Source of the DNA: CALRGL01 sp964374035
Lineage (GTDB): Bacteria > Patescibacteriota > Patescibacteriia > UBA9934 > GWF2-40-263
DNA length: 41,508 nt
Assembly (NCBI GenBank): GCA_964374035.1
Contig: CAYJWY010000005.1
Span: 1-41,508, forward strand
Reading direction: 5' to 3'
Shown piece after piece: positions 29,888 through 38,548 of this stretch; the stretch's first letter is position 1, and every line of letters begins with the position of its first letter. A program made the translations under genes and the position numbers. The notes beneath the pieces are model-generated. The model had not been told where the DNA came from. It made no database searches and was given only the letters and a program-made list of their open reading frames with translations.

Positions 29888-29916
29888 TTGATATTTTTTG
29901 AATTTTCGAGCATACC
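29888..29916 (+). promoter_or_regulatory. Possible promoter for a small RNA
   Basis: TTGATA (29888-29893), 17-bp spacer, CATACC (29911-29916), a moderate match pointing to the intergenic terminator at 29996. Confidence 0.35.
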
Positions 29917-29922
29917 TGCTGT

Positions 29923-30022
29923 TTGCACTTGCCTGTAATGCACGCGCAATTGTCCCTACAAACCTATTGTTGGAGGTCGACAGCTAATCTACACAAAGAC
30001 GAGACACACGGTCTCGTCTTTT
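29923..30022 (+). ncRNA. Candidate small RNA or empty cassette
   Basis: About 100 bases between a possible promoter and an intrinsic terminator, with no open frame. A GGAGG at about 29972 looks like a Shine-Dalgarno but is followed by no start codon. GCTGT near 29928 could pair with ACAGC near 29981. The alternative is that it is only the 3' region of nrdJ. Confidence 0.35.
29996..30020. terminator. Intrinsic terminator downstream of nrdJ
   Basis: AAGACGAGA (29996-30004), seven-base loop, TCTCGTCTT (30012-30020), with T-rich tail on the plus strand and a weaker one on the minus strand. Confidence 0.8.
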
Positions 30023-30031
30023 ATAAGTTCT

Positions 30032-33000
30032 TCAAGAACATCCACTCGTCGCGCCGCAATTCAGGCACTTGTAACATGCGGCATTACGAACCATGATCGA
30101 TCCGCAGGTGTCGCAGGCCGGGGCGTCGGATTGATTGTCGAATGTTTGGGTGTGAGCAGTCCATTCGTCGGATGGAGATGGTGCGGGTGCGGGTTTTTGG
30201 GTGAAAAGTTTTGGTTGCAGACTGCTTGCATTGCGAACCTCCTGCTCAACCATAGCCTGATCCGCCTTTGGTGGAAACTCCCCCTCAGCCTTCGCCAAAG
30301 CTTCATCTGGCCAACGGTTGGAAAGGGGAAGGGTTGAAGCAGAGGTGTCCTCGACTTTGGGCGCGACTTCCCCATCTTGGATCATGACGTTGATACCCAC
30401 CGAGAGTTGTGACTCGCGTGGTAAGAACTTGATCGCAAGCCAGCGGAAGATGTAATCGGTAATTGATTTAGCGATGCGAATCTGTGGATTGTTGGTGTAG
30501 CCGGACGGCTCGAAGCGCATGTGGACGAACTTGTTGACGAGGACTTCAAGGGGAACGCCGTATTGCAGACCAATTGAGATGGATGTGGCGAAGCTATCCA
30601 TGAGTCCACTGATGACGGAACCTTCCTTCGCCATCGTGACGAAAATTTCACCAGGCTGACCATCGTCGTACAAGCCAACGGTGATGTAGCCTTCGTGACT
30701 TCCCACCGAAAACTTATGCGTGATCGCGCGGCGTTCATCAGAGAGTCGGCGCCGTCGAAGTCGTGAGTCTATCTTTGCAGGGACAACGTCTTGTGTGACA
30801 GCGACGATGTCCATGTTTTGTTTTTTCGCGTCGGATTCTTTTGATGTCGTGAGCGCTTGCTGTCGCTTTGAGCCGTCGCGATAAATCGCAATCGCTTTGA
30901 GTCCAAGTTTCCATCCTTGCATGTAGACCTCGGCAATATCCGCAGGTGTTGCTTCGTGCGGCATGTTTACCGTTTTAGAAATCGCACCTGAAATAAACGG
31001 TTGCACCGCGGCCATCATTTGTATATGACCCATGTAGTGAATCGTGCGTGTTCCGTTTGCGGCTTTAAAGGCGCAATCGAACACGGGAAGGTGTTCGTCC
31101 TTCAAATGTGGTGCGCCCTCGATCGTGTCTTTCTCGTCGATGTACGCAATGATGTCATGCCTCTGGGACTCCGTGTATCCAAGTTTTGTCAGTGCTTCAG
31201 GAACAGTACGATTCACAATCTTGATCATGCCACCGCCAACGAGCCACTTATATTTTACAAGGGCAATGTCCGGCTCAATGCCCGTCGTATCGCAATCCAT
31301 CAAAAACGAAATAGTTCCCGTGGGCGCGATGACGCTGATCTGCGCGTTGCGTAGCCCAAACTTGGATGCGTGCGCAACCACGTTGTCCCACGACTTGCGC
31401 GCCTCGTTGACGAGATCGGCTTGCACGCCTTCGACGGAAACGGTGTAGGCGGAGTCGCGATGCATGCGCATCACGTCCAGACACGGCTGTTCATTTTTCT
31501 TGAAGCCGGCGAATGGTCCGATCTTTTCGGCAATCTTCGCAGACTGATAATAGGAGACGCCACTTTGAACAGAACTAATCGCCGCGGCCACGTTTCGACC
31601 GCGATCTGAATCGTATGCAAGACCCATGCTCATCAAAAGCGCACCGAGGTTTGCGTAGCCGATACCGAGCGGACGATAGTCTAAACTATTTTGTTCAATC
31701 GCGGGTGTTGGATACACGGCGTTACCGACGATGATTTCCATCGCCGTAATCATCACTTCGTTGGCTTTGTTGAAGGCTGTGACATCGAAGATCAACTCGC
31801 CGTTCACCTCTTTTCGAAACTTCAACAAGTTGAGCGATGCTAGATTGCACGCGCTGTCGTTCAAAAACATGTACTCGCTACAAGGGTTTGATGCGTAGAT
31901 ACGATCCGTGTTTTTCGAGGTGTGCCAGGCGTTCACGGTGGTGTCGTACTGAATCCCGGGATCGCCACACTGCCACGCCGCGTCCGCCATCAAGGTCATC
32001 AGCTCGCGCGCCTTGCACGTCTTTACGGGTTTACCGCTCATGACTTCGTGGGTCGTCCACGAGCCGTCTTGCTCGACGGCGTTCATAAACGCATCCGTGA
32101 CGCGCACCGAATTGTTTGCGTTTTGAAAATAAATCGAACCGTACGCCGGACCATCAATGGAACCATCATAACCCGCGTCCATGAGTGCCCAAGCCTTCTT
32201 CTCCTCGAGAACCTTGCACATGATAAAGTCGTCGATGTCCGGATGATCGATGTCAAGAATAACCATTTTCGCGGCGCGACGTGTCTTGCCGCCACTCTTA
32301 ATCACGCCCGCAAACGCGTCGAGGCCTTTCATAAACGAAACCGGACCGGAAGCTTTTCCGTTGGATCCACCCAGATATTCGTGCTTTGAACGCAACTTGG
32401 AAAGATTCGTTCCGGTTCCCGATCCGCCCTTGAAAAGCATGCCTTCGGTCACACAGAGATTCAAAATAGAACGCATGTCATCCTCAACCGAGTTGATAAA
32501 ACACGCACTGCATTGTTGTGGACGCGGTGTACCGACGTTGAACCATACAGGCGAATTAAATGCGGCCATTTGATTGACGAGAATGTGATGCAATTCATCT
32601 TCAAAGATTTGGGCGTCCGCAGACGTCTGAAAATATCCGTCTTTGCGTCCCCAGTTGGCAATAGTTTTTGCAACACGTCCAACCAATTGCTTCACAGAGT
32701 ATTCACGATCCGCCTTGCCGATCGTTCCGAAAAAATATTTCGAGACCACGATGTTGGTTGCCGTCTGCGAATAAAACTTCGGTACCTCCACGTCTTTTTG
32801 TTCAAAAACAATGTTGCCTTTGTAGTCGGTGATGGTTGCGTCTCGCGTCTGCCATTCAATCAAATCATAGGGGTGCACATCGGGACGCGTGAAGAAACGC
32901 TCAACCGTGATGCCGTGTCCGTACGTATCGATCGTTGCGTGATCCAACACATGGTCCGCGTGCTGTAAATATTTTTTTGCAACGTGAACGAGATTTTGAT

Positions 33001-33310
33001 CGATGAGCGTGAGGTTTACGATCTCACGCACATCGGCATACGACGGAATGGAATGGCCGTTAAAGCGTTTGGTAAGACGTGTCATCACGTAGGAGGTGAT
33101 CGTGTCCTCAAGCTTGGGCTTATCGATACCCGCGGCCTGCAAGGCGGCACGAATGGAAGCGTGAAGTTTTTTCACCTCAAAGGGAACTTCTTCGCCGGAA
33201 CGTCGTTTCAATGTTTTGACAGAAGTCATAAATTCCCAAACACCATCCGAAACGGATTTCGTCTGCGTGGTTGATTGTGCGAGCGTGTGAGCCTGTGTTT
33301 CCTCAGACAT
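30032..33310 (-). CDS. nrdJ: Vitamin B12-dependent ribonucleotide reductase (class II)
   Basis: Reduces ribonucleotides to deoxyribonucleotides with an adenosylcobalamin radical, so it works with or without oxygen. 1092 residues. An ATP-cone starts at about residue 33 (LKRRSGEEVPFEVKKLHASI). The barrel has GGSGTGTNLSKLRS, GKTRRAAKMVILDIDHPD, the finger-loop segment NPCSEYMFLNDSACNLASLN, and the phosphate loop IAPTGTISFLMDC. The C-terminus has a zinc ribbon (ACDTCGSIMV...CYKCLNCGATSGC), which probably carries the redox cysteines. Length and domain order are those of NrdJ. It has a strong promoter overlapped by NrdR-like boxes, and no Shine-Dalgarno. Confidence 0.97.
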   Translation of the reverse strand: MSEETQAHTLAQSTTQTKSVSDGVWEFMTSVKTLKRRSGEEVPFEVKKLHASIRAALQAAGIDKPKLEDTITSYVMTRLTKRFNGHSIPSYADVREIVNLTLIDQNLVHVAKKYLQHADHVLDHATIDTYGHGITVERFFTRPDVHPYDLIEWQTRDATITDYKGNIVFEQKDVEVPKFYSQTATNIVVSKYFFGTIGKADREYSVKQLVGRVAKTIANWGRKDGYFQTSADAQIFEDELHHILVNQMAAFNSPVWFNVGTPRPQQCSACFINSVEDDMRSILNLCVTEGMLFKGGSGTGTNLSKLRSKHEYLGGSNGKASGPVSFMKGLDAFAGVIKSGGKTRRAAKMVILDIDHPDIDDFIMCKVLEEKKAWALMDAGYDGSIDGPAYGSIYFQNANNSVRVTDAFMNAVEQDGSWTTHEVMSGKPVKTCKARELMTLMADAAWQCGDPGIQYDTTVNAWHTSKNTDRIYASNPCSEYMFLNDSACNLASLNLLKFRKEVNGELIFDVTAFNKANEVMITAMEIIVGNAVYPTPAIEQNSLDYRPLGIGYANLGALLMSMGLAYDSDRGRNVAAAISSVQSGVSYYQSAKIAEKIGPFAGFKKNEQPCLDVMRMHRDSAYTVSVEGVQADLVNEARKSWDNVVAHASKFGLRNAQISVIAPTGTISFLMDCDTTGIEPDIALVKYKWLVGGGMIKIVNRTVPEALTKLGYTESQRHDIIAYIDEKDTIEGAPHLKDEHLPVFDCAFKAANGTRTIHYMGHIQMMAAVQPFISGAISKTVNMPHEATPADIAEVYMQGWKLGLKAIAIYRDGSKRQQALTTSKESDAKKQNMDIVAVTQDVVPAKIDSRLRRRRLSDERRAITHKFSVGSHEGYITVGLYDDGQPGEIFVTMAKEGSVISGLMDSFATSISIGLQYGVPLEVLVNKFVHMRFEPSGYTNNPQIRIAKSITDYIFRWLAIKFLPRESQLSVGINVMIQDGEVAPKVEDTSASTLPLSNRWPDEALAKAEGEFPPKADQAMVEQEVRNASSLQPKLFTQKPAPAPSPSDEWTAHTQTFDNQSDAPACDTCGSIMVRNAACYKCLNCGATSGCS

Positions 33311-33353
33311 AAGGCGTCTATCGTAACCCGGTTAGGAGTCATGTTAGATGGAA

Positions 33354-33376
33354 GAAAAAAGAAGAGTAGTCTCTTC
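33354..33376 (-). terminator. Terminator-like hairpin in the nrdJ leader
   Basis: On the minus strand GAAGAG-ACTA-CTCTTC is followed by six T. It lies between the promoter and the nrdJ start, 44 bases before the ATG, so it could act as an attenuator. Confidence 0.5.
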
Positions 33377-33381
33377 CCCAC

Positions 33382-33397
33382 CCACTATATCTAGTGG
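33382..33397 (-). promoter_or_regulatory. NrdR-box-like palindrome 2
   Basis: CCACTAGATATAGTGG on the minus strand matches 13 of 16 positions of the NrdR box consensus ACACWATATATWGTGT. It lies just after the -10 of the nrdJ promoter. Confidence 0.65.
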
Positions 33398-33406
33398 TTC
33401 GACTTC

Positions 33407-33435
33407 ATTTTATTCCCCTAAATATAGTATGTCAA
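33407..33435 (-). promoter_or_regulatory. Promoter of nrdJ
   Basis: Minus-strand perfect TTGACA (33430-33435), 17-bp spacer, TAAAAT (33407-33412). The leader to the ATG is roughly 90 bases. Confidence 0.82.
33415..33430 (-). promoter_or_regulatory. NrdR-box-like palindrome 1
   Basis: ATACTATATTTAGGGG on the minus strand matches 12 of 16 consensus positions and covers the -35/-10 spacer. Its centre is 33 bp from that of box 2, about three helical turns, the usual phasing of paired NrdR boxes. Confidence 0.55.
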
Positions 33436-33458
33436 AGAGCGTGTTATCCACAGAAAAA

Positions 33459-33547
33459 AGTCATAAAGTCCTAGAGTCATGAAGTTTTGCAGAACTCCAC
33501 GACTCCACGACTTTATGACTCCGTGACTCCATCACTCCGTGACTCCC
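33459..33547. repeat. GGAGTC-type inverted repeat (family B)
   Basis: AGTCATAAAGTC and GAGTCATGAAG on one side of the core TTTTGCAGAACTCCACGACT and several degenerate (T)GACTCC(G/A)TGACTCC units on the other; the core equals that at 23612-23675. Confidence 0.85.
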
Positions 33548-34126
33548 TCAAAACCCCATCGTTAGATTGATTTTCGACCGTTCTTGAACCTTGCGCGTGA
33601 AGTCAACAGGAATAGGTTTTCGACCCGAAAGACGATCCTCATAGGCGAGCGCTCCATATTTCAATCCGTACTCATAAACCTCCTTGGTCACCTTTACGTC
33701 CTGCAGACAGTAGTCTTTAATCTTTTGAATCTCGCCCTGCTTCCACCATTCGACGGCTTGTAGCCCATGACCAGATTTACGATGTCCAACCGAGGCGGCG
33801 GCCACATCGTCAAGTTTCAGCCGAAAGCCGAGAGCTTTCTGGATTTCGACCAGAATGTCGAGACGAGGAAACGAGAGAAAATTGCCGCTGTAATAGTTGT
33901 TCATGATCGGTAAATCGAAACCATCGGAATTGTATCCAATCAATCGATCAGCCTGTTCGAGCCGCGGCCAAAGTTTCGGAAGCTCGTGGACCTCGAATGC
34001 CTCATAGGTGTCCGTCTCGTAAAAATAACAACCGATCACCGAAATCTTCAACTTATCGACGTTGTATCCGCCGACTTCTTCAAAGGTATTTTGTGTTTCA
34101 ATATCCAGCACAATTTCTTTCGACAT
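33548..34126 (-). CDS. DnaQ/RNase H-like 3'-5' exonuclease
   Basis: 192 residues with the DEDDy exonuclease motifs: Exo I VLDIETQ (Asp and Glu near residues 7-9), Exo II LIGYNSDGFDLPIM, Exo III YCLQDVKVT with the Y-x3-D pattern. The group resembles the YprB-like ribonuclease H-fold proteins rather than a polymerase subunit. It probably trims single-stranded DNA or RNA; the substrate is unknown. It is the last of a run of nine closely spaced minus-strand genes and begins six bases after the oxidoreductase stop codon. No Shine-Dalgarno. Confidence 0.85.
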   Translation of the reverse strand: MSKEIVLDIETQNTFEEVGGYNVDKLKISVIGCYFYETDTYEAFEVHELPKLWPRLEQADRLIGYNSDGFDLPIMNNYYSGNFLSFPRLDILVEIQKALGFRLKLDDVAAASVGHRKSGHGLQAVEWWKQGEIQKIKDYCLQDVKVTKEVYEYGLKYGALAYEDRLSGRKPIPVDFTRKVQERSKINLTMGF

Positions 34127-34132
34127 AGGCGT

Positions 34133-35545
34133 CTATTCTTTTACAAGATTCGAGCATGCCGCCCCAACAGCTTCTGAATACGTGGGAAACGCATGAATCA
34201 TTTCGGCGAGTTTGTCGACGGTCGTGTTCAAAAAGATGGCAAGGGCAACTTCGTGAATAACCTCGCCCGCACGCTCGCCGATCATGTGACCGCCGAGCAC
34301 TTTGCGTGTTTTTGGATGCGCGACGATTTTCAGAAGTCCTGCGCGAGCATGATCGGTGGTTGCTCTGCCAAGTGCGGCAATCTCCCATCGTCCCACAAGA
34401 ACATGCTTTTGAGCCTTTTTCACTTGTTCAGCCGTGTATCCAACAGACGCGACTTCTGGTTGCACGAACGTTACGCGTGGCACAACGCGATCATTAACGA
34501 CGTAGGTTGCCGACCGTTTCTTTTTTGCACATATCGCCGCGTTGCTTCCGGCGGCCGATCCCTCTACATGAGCCATGTGGGTAAATCGCTCTCCCCCGTT
34601 AACATCGCCGGCGGCGAAGATGTGGCGAACGGATGTACGTTGTTGCTTGGTTGTCTTGATGGATCCGCTCGCGTCCAGCGCCACACCCGCCTGATCCAAT
34701 GCCAGTCCATCCACTGCCGCTCGTCTTCCGGCGGCAAGAACAATTTGATCGACCGCAATCATTTCAAGTCCGTCCGGATTTCGCACGCGTACGCCAAACG
34801 TTCCGCCGCGCGAATCAACAACCGACGCAATGTCTGCGTTCACGCGAACGTCAACTCCCAGTGCTATCAGAGTTTTCTGTGCCAGCACGCTGATCTCCTG
34901 ATCTTCTGAGGGAAGCACGTGATTGGCTTGTTGCAATAAGACCACGCGAGTTCCAAATGTTGCATAGAATGTTGCGAGCTCGCATCCGACTGGACCTCCA
35001 CCGATGATGGCCATCGACTTGGGTTGCCGTGTCTGCATCAGAGCTTCCTTCCATGTTTTATAGGGCACGGTATCAAATCCGTTGATCGGCGGAATCTTAT
35101 CAAGGGATCCTGTTGCGATGACGAATGTTTTTCCAAACAGATGTTGCCCTTGCACATCGATCAGATGATCATCAAGAAACGTTGCCCGGCCACGTTTGAT
35201 CTCAACACCCAACGTCTCAAGGATCGTCTCATACCGTTCTCCCTTTTTTCCTCCGGTGATTGTTTCAACAACATCCGCTCGATAGGCCATAAGCTTTTCG
35301 AAGTCAAACGCTATGGACTCGAAGCGTATGCCAAACTCACGTGCGTGTTTCAGTGTGCGAAATACACGAGCGGTTTTCAACAAGGCTTTGGATGGTATAC
35401 ATGCAAAATTTGGACACTCTCCTCCAAGTTCTGCGTGTTCAATCACGCACACGCGCGCGCCCTCACGCACGGCCGCTTGCACAGCCGCAAATCCCGCGGA
35501 CCCGGTGCCGATGACAATCACATCGTAGGATGCTTTTTGTTTCAT
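34133..35545 (-). CDS. FAD-dependent pyridine nucleotide-disulphide oxidoreductase
   Basis: 470 residues, family of dihydrolipoamide dehydrogenase, mercuric reductase and glutathione reductase. FAD loop VIVIGTGSAGFAAV, redox disulphide in GGECPNFACIPSKALL (C-x4-C kept, although the residues between differ from the usual VNVG), NAD loop AIIGGGPVGCELATFYATFG, second FAD motif HIFAAGDVNG, and the C-terminal HAFPTYSEAV with the catalytic His-Glu pair. No lipoyl or pyruvate dehydrogenase genes are near, so a role in lipoamide metabolism is unproven; a thiol or metal reductase is equally possible. The tight spacing implies one transcript with its neighbours. Confidence 0.9.
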   Translation of the reverse strand: MKQKASYDVIVIGTGSAGFAAVQAAVREGARVCVIEHAELGGECPNFACIPSKALLKTARVFRTLKHAREFGIRFESIAFDFEKLMAYRADVVETITGGKKGERYETILETLGVEIKRGRATFLDDHLIDVQGQHLFGKTFVIATGSLDKIPPINGFDTVPYKTWKEALMQTRQPKSMAIIGGGPVGCELATFYATFGTRVVLLQQANHVLPSEDQEISVLAQKTLIALGVDVRVNADIASVVDSRGGTFGVRVRNPDGLEMIAVDQIVLAAGRRAAVDGLALDQAGVALDASGSIKTTKQQRTSVRHIFAAGDVNGGERFTHMAHVEGSAAGSNAAICAKKKRSATYVVNDRVVPRVTFVQPEVASVGYTAEQVKKAQKHVLVGRWEIAALGRATTDHARAGLLKIVAHPKTRKVLGGHMIGERAGEVIHEVALAIFLNTTVDKLAEMIHAFPTYSEAVGAACSNLVKE

Positions 35546-35559
35546 ACAATCGCTTGCAC

Positions 35560-36543
35560 TTACGGATCAAAAACGTCCCGAGCGACATTCCACAGTCGCT
35601 CATCGCCCTGAACGTTCAAATAATACCACCACTCTGCGCCCCACAAATACACTTCGGAAACTCCGGATTTGTTTGCAAAGGCAAGATTTGATTCAAACTG
35701 TTCGCTGGTAAATAACGTGTAGGACTCCTCTGGTGTGTAGGTATCGATCGGTCTTGAAAACCAGGGTTCAGCTTGAAGTTCCGAAAGGATGATTCGATCC
35801 ACACGTTTTCCAATCAGACGCGCGCGGATTTGATAAAACTCCGGACCGATCGGATACACAAAGTAACCAAACGTATCGTTCCATGTTTTTCGATACATCG
35901 AAATTCCAAGAATGTCGGCAAGATCGGCTTCATCCTTCCACGGTCCAAGTTCTCCGCTTACCGTGAGCTGAATGGGACGTGTGTCGATCAAACGAATCAG
36001 TTCGACGCGCTCCTGCAATTCTTCGAGTGAAAGCTGGTAGGCACAGTCACCAAAGGGAAACATGACTTCATTTTCCACTTGCCAACGTTCAATGGCGCTC
36101 GAGGACTTGAAGTGCTCCACAGCGCTCTTGATATACGAACGTGCGTACTTGTTTTGATACGTTTCATCGAATCTCTGCGCCCAATCAGGCACATAACACT
36201 CGGGCCAACGTGGCAACTTTGTTCCAACGGCGAGCGTAACCTTCACCTCATTCACCCGAGAAATCTCTATCAGTCGATCATACATCGACCAGTCAAACGT
36301 TCCTTGCTCACGTTCCACATCCGACCAATACACGGCAATACGCACAACACGCACCCCGAGATCTTCTACAAGTGCGCGATAAGTTTCTTCAACATCCAAA
36401 CCCAGTTGCTGAACGTACAACGTCGAAAAGGTTACCCCATAGCGAGGCGGAAGAGGATTTGGCCTGGAAGAAAGAGAAAATTCCGCAAAAGAAAAAAGTC
36501 CGACAGCGACCGCAAAGAGTCCTGCAAACAACCAGTTTCTCAT
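35560..36543 (-). CDS. Exported glycosidase-like barrel protein (clan GH-A)
   Basis: 327 residues. An N-terminal hydrophobic signal or anchor (WLFAGLFAVAVGLFSFAEFSL) is followed by a barrel that looks like clan GH-A (GH42/GH10-like): YRALVEDLGVRVVRIAVYWSDVE, GTFDWSMYDRLIE, RWQVENEVMFPFG with the likely acid/base Glu and DRIILSELQAEPW with the likely nucleophile Glu. It acts outside the membrane on an unknown glycan. It is a second such protein in the window beside 28534-29739 but not a close copy. Its start overlaps the preceding gene's stop by four bases. Confidence 0.8.
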   Translation of the reverse strand: MRNWLFAGLFAVAVGLFSFAEFSLSSRPNPLPPRYGVTFSTLYVQQLGLDVEETYRALVEDLGVRVVRIAVYWSDVEREQGTFDWSMYDRLIEISRVNEVKVTLAVGTKLPRWPECYVPDWAQRFDETYQNKYARSYIKSAVEHFKSSSAIERWQVENEVMFPFGDCAYQLSLEELQERVELIRLIDTRPIQLTVSGELGPWKDEADLADILGISMYRKTWNDTFGYFVYPIGPEFYQIRARLIGKRVDRIILSELQAEPWFSRPIDTYTPEESYTLFTSEQFESNLAFANKSGVSEVYLWGAEWWYYLNVQGDERLWNVARDVFDP

Positions 36544-38132
36544 ATTTCCTCCCGTTTTTCTTTAAGAAACCCAAGCCAATTTTCAATCACGTCAATCGTG
36601 GCTTTAAACGGTGCCTCAATGATGAAATCGAAAAAGAAGAGAAAAATATTTACGCGCGGTGCACGCAGAGCGATCCATCGACCGACACGGACAATCGGAA
36701 GGAAAAGAATATCGCCGAGCAGACCGATGAATCCGCCGCTCGTGTCGATCACCAGCAGTTCGCGTCGCGTGTTGCGAATGCGTAGTCCGAAGTACGCGAC
36801 AAGCGAGAGGAAGAATAAGAAAAAGAAAATCGAAAACGAATTAAAGTGTGCTTTTTGCAAACCCGCGATGATGAGAACAATCACGATCGCAAAAATGCCA
36901 AAATACAAGGCATTAAAAATCAGATACATCGTTCCTTGTCCCCAAGGATGGAGTCGACGAAACGTGATCTTGAAATCTTCCGCCGTGCCCATGAGCGAAT
37001 GCACTTCTCCTAAAAGTTTCTCGTTGTTTTTCTTTTTTGAAATGCGGACGGTTAACCCAACGATGGCGAGCAAGATGGGGGGAAACAAAATATTGACGGC
37101 AAGCGGGATGTAGTTCGTTGATTGCAGAACAAAAAATTCATACGGAAACTCGACGAGAACCGCGAGGATGGATTTCGTGAGTAAGAGAAAAAATGCGGCA
37201 CGGACAACGGTGCGATTCAAACGACGACGAAACGTTCCATAACGTTCCTCTGCCGCGCCGGTGATCGCGGCGTTGATGACATCTTCATCCTGTTTTTGCA
37301 CCGCCAACAAAAATGCTTCTGGATGATCTTTTGCAATATCGGCGATCAAGTGAAACACAACGGCATGACGACGAATGAAACGAAAAACGTAATCTTGTGT
37401 GGGATGCGTGATTTGATTTTCCACCGACTCGATCACCTTGTGCAAGCTTGAAGCCACTTCATCAACCACGGAGTCCTCGCTTGAGGCATTGCGCCATGCC
37501 GGATAGTAAAGCGTGAAGACACGATAACGTAACGTAGCGTTATTTGATTTTAAAACCGCTCGGTGAATGGCAATATACAATTGTAAATCTTGATCCTCTT
37601 CTTTGATAAGGGATGTCTTCCATTCAACACGTTGTTTCAATTCCTGATACGCGTAGCTGGCAAGCGCTTCATCTACACATGGTGGACCAAGAACATAATC
37701 AATCTCCGTTGAAAGCACATCGATCAACCACTGGTAGCGCTCTTGATCGACCTTTGTTTCTTCCACGAGCGTTCCAAACATTTTTTTATACTTCTGTAAA
37801 ATGGTCGTCACCGTCTCGATCATCGAAGTTTCAACTTGGTTATTGGGAAGATAACGTGCCCAAATCAACTCGCGCAAAAGCATCGAGGAAAGTTTTTTTG
37901 GATCAGCATCTCCAAGACGACGCGTAAGAATACGACGGATGGCATTGCGTCGAAGCAAATGCTCTTCATCATACTCGAGCGTGTTGCGAATAGTCTCGTA
38001 GACAGACGCGGCCGCAGACACGGTCTCAGAGACACGAATAACATCTTTCTTTTCCTTCGCATTCTTCTGGCGCGCATCGCTTTCTCGCATCGAGATGATC
38101 GTGGAAACCAAGTGTTCGAGTGACTTGTGCAT
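36540..38132 (-). CDS. Membrane protein of unknown function
   Basis: About 530 residues from ATG 38130-38132 (MHKSLEHLVSTI). The first 300 residues are soluble, helical and charged. After that come four or five membrane helices (AAFFLLLTKSILAVLVEF, YIPLAVNILFPPILLAIVGL, LIFNALYFGIFAIVIVLIIA, IFFFLFFLSLVAYFGL, and a weaker GLLGDILFLPI). I recognise no family. The start lies one base after the DUF2335 stop codon, so the two proteins are likely translated together and may interact in the membrane. The ORF extends 30 codons further upstream but these overlap DUF2335 and are not used. No Shine-Dalgarno. Confidence 0.8.
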   Translation of the reverse strand: MHKSLEHLVSTIISMRESDARQKNAKEKKDVIRVSETVSAAASVYETIRNTLEYDEEHLLRRNAIRRILTRRLGDADPKKLSSMLLRELIWARYLPNNQVETSMIETVTTILQKYKKMFGTLVEETKVDQERYQWLIDVLSTEIDYVLGPPCVDEALASYAYQELKQRVEWKTSLIKEEDQDLQLYIAIHRAVLKSNNATLRYRVFTLYYPAWRNASSEDSVVDEVASSLHKVIESVENQITHPTQDYVFRFIRRHAVVFHLIADIAKDHPEAFLLAVQKQDEDVINAAITGAAEERYGTFRRRLNRTVVRAAFFLLLTKSILAVLVEFPYEFFVLQSTNYIPLAVNILFPPILLAIVGLTVRISKKKNNEKLLGEVHSLMGTAEDFKITFRRLHPWGQGTMYLIFNALYFGIFAIVIVLIIAGLQKAHFNSFSIFFFLFFLSLVAYFGLRIRNTRRELLVIDTSGGFIGLLGDILFLPIVRVGRWIALRAPRVNIFLFFFDFIIEAPFKATIDVIENWLGFLKEKREEI

Positions 38133-38133
38133 A

Positions 38134-38547
38134 TTAAGATGGTGAGCGTTCACGTCTAGCCTCTTCTCGCTCTTTCTTCTTTTCTGAACGACCGACCACA
38201 AATACAGCAACCAAAGAGACAAGGGTCACACCACCAATCGCACTTGCGGCGATTTCGTGTTCGGTGAGTCCAAGAATGAGGGCAACCAACAAACCAACAA
38301 GAGCAACCACCAAACCGAACCACTGTCCTCGTTCAGATTTTTTTACATCGGACAAAACAACCGCAGGCTCGAGTGCAATGCGGTGAGCTGACTGATTCTC
38401 AGCCATGCTTAAAATGCGTTGTGCGGCACCCGACACAACCTGATTATAGTGTTGCAAGATGGACGGATGAGGAATCGGTCCTGAAAACTGTTCTTGTTGA
38501 TGAACAAGATGAAATGGTTGCTTGGAATCGCTCGAGGGCTGAGACAT
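38134..38547 (-). CDS. DUF2335 small membrane protein
   Basis: 137 residues from ATG 38545-38547 (MSQPSSDSKQ). The DUF2335 signature is clear: FSGPIPHPSILQHYNQVVSG, AAQRILSMAENQSAHRI, then two helices (WFGLVVALVGLLVALILGL, AIGGVTLVSLVAVFVVG) and a basic tail. Function is unknown; proteins of this family have been found in many bacteria and near phage or mobile genes. Here it sits in a tight run with the large membrane protein. Confidence 0.82.
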   Translation of the reverse strand: MSQPSSDSKQPFHLVHQQEQFSGPIPHPSILQHYNQVVSGAAQRILSMAENQSAHRIALEPAVVLSDVKKSERGQWFGLVVALVGLLVALILGLTEHEIAASAIGGVTLVSLVAVFVVGRSEKKKEREEARRERSPS

Positions 38548-38548
38548 A

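Noticed and set aside
33311..33460. Cobalamin riboswitch before nrdJ
   Set aside because: No B12-box-like or multi-helix cobalamin aptamer elements seen; the palindromes fit NrdR boxes better.
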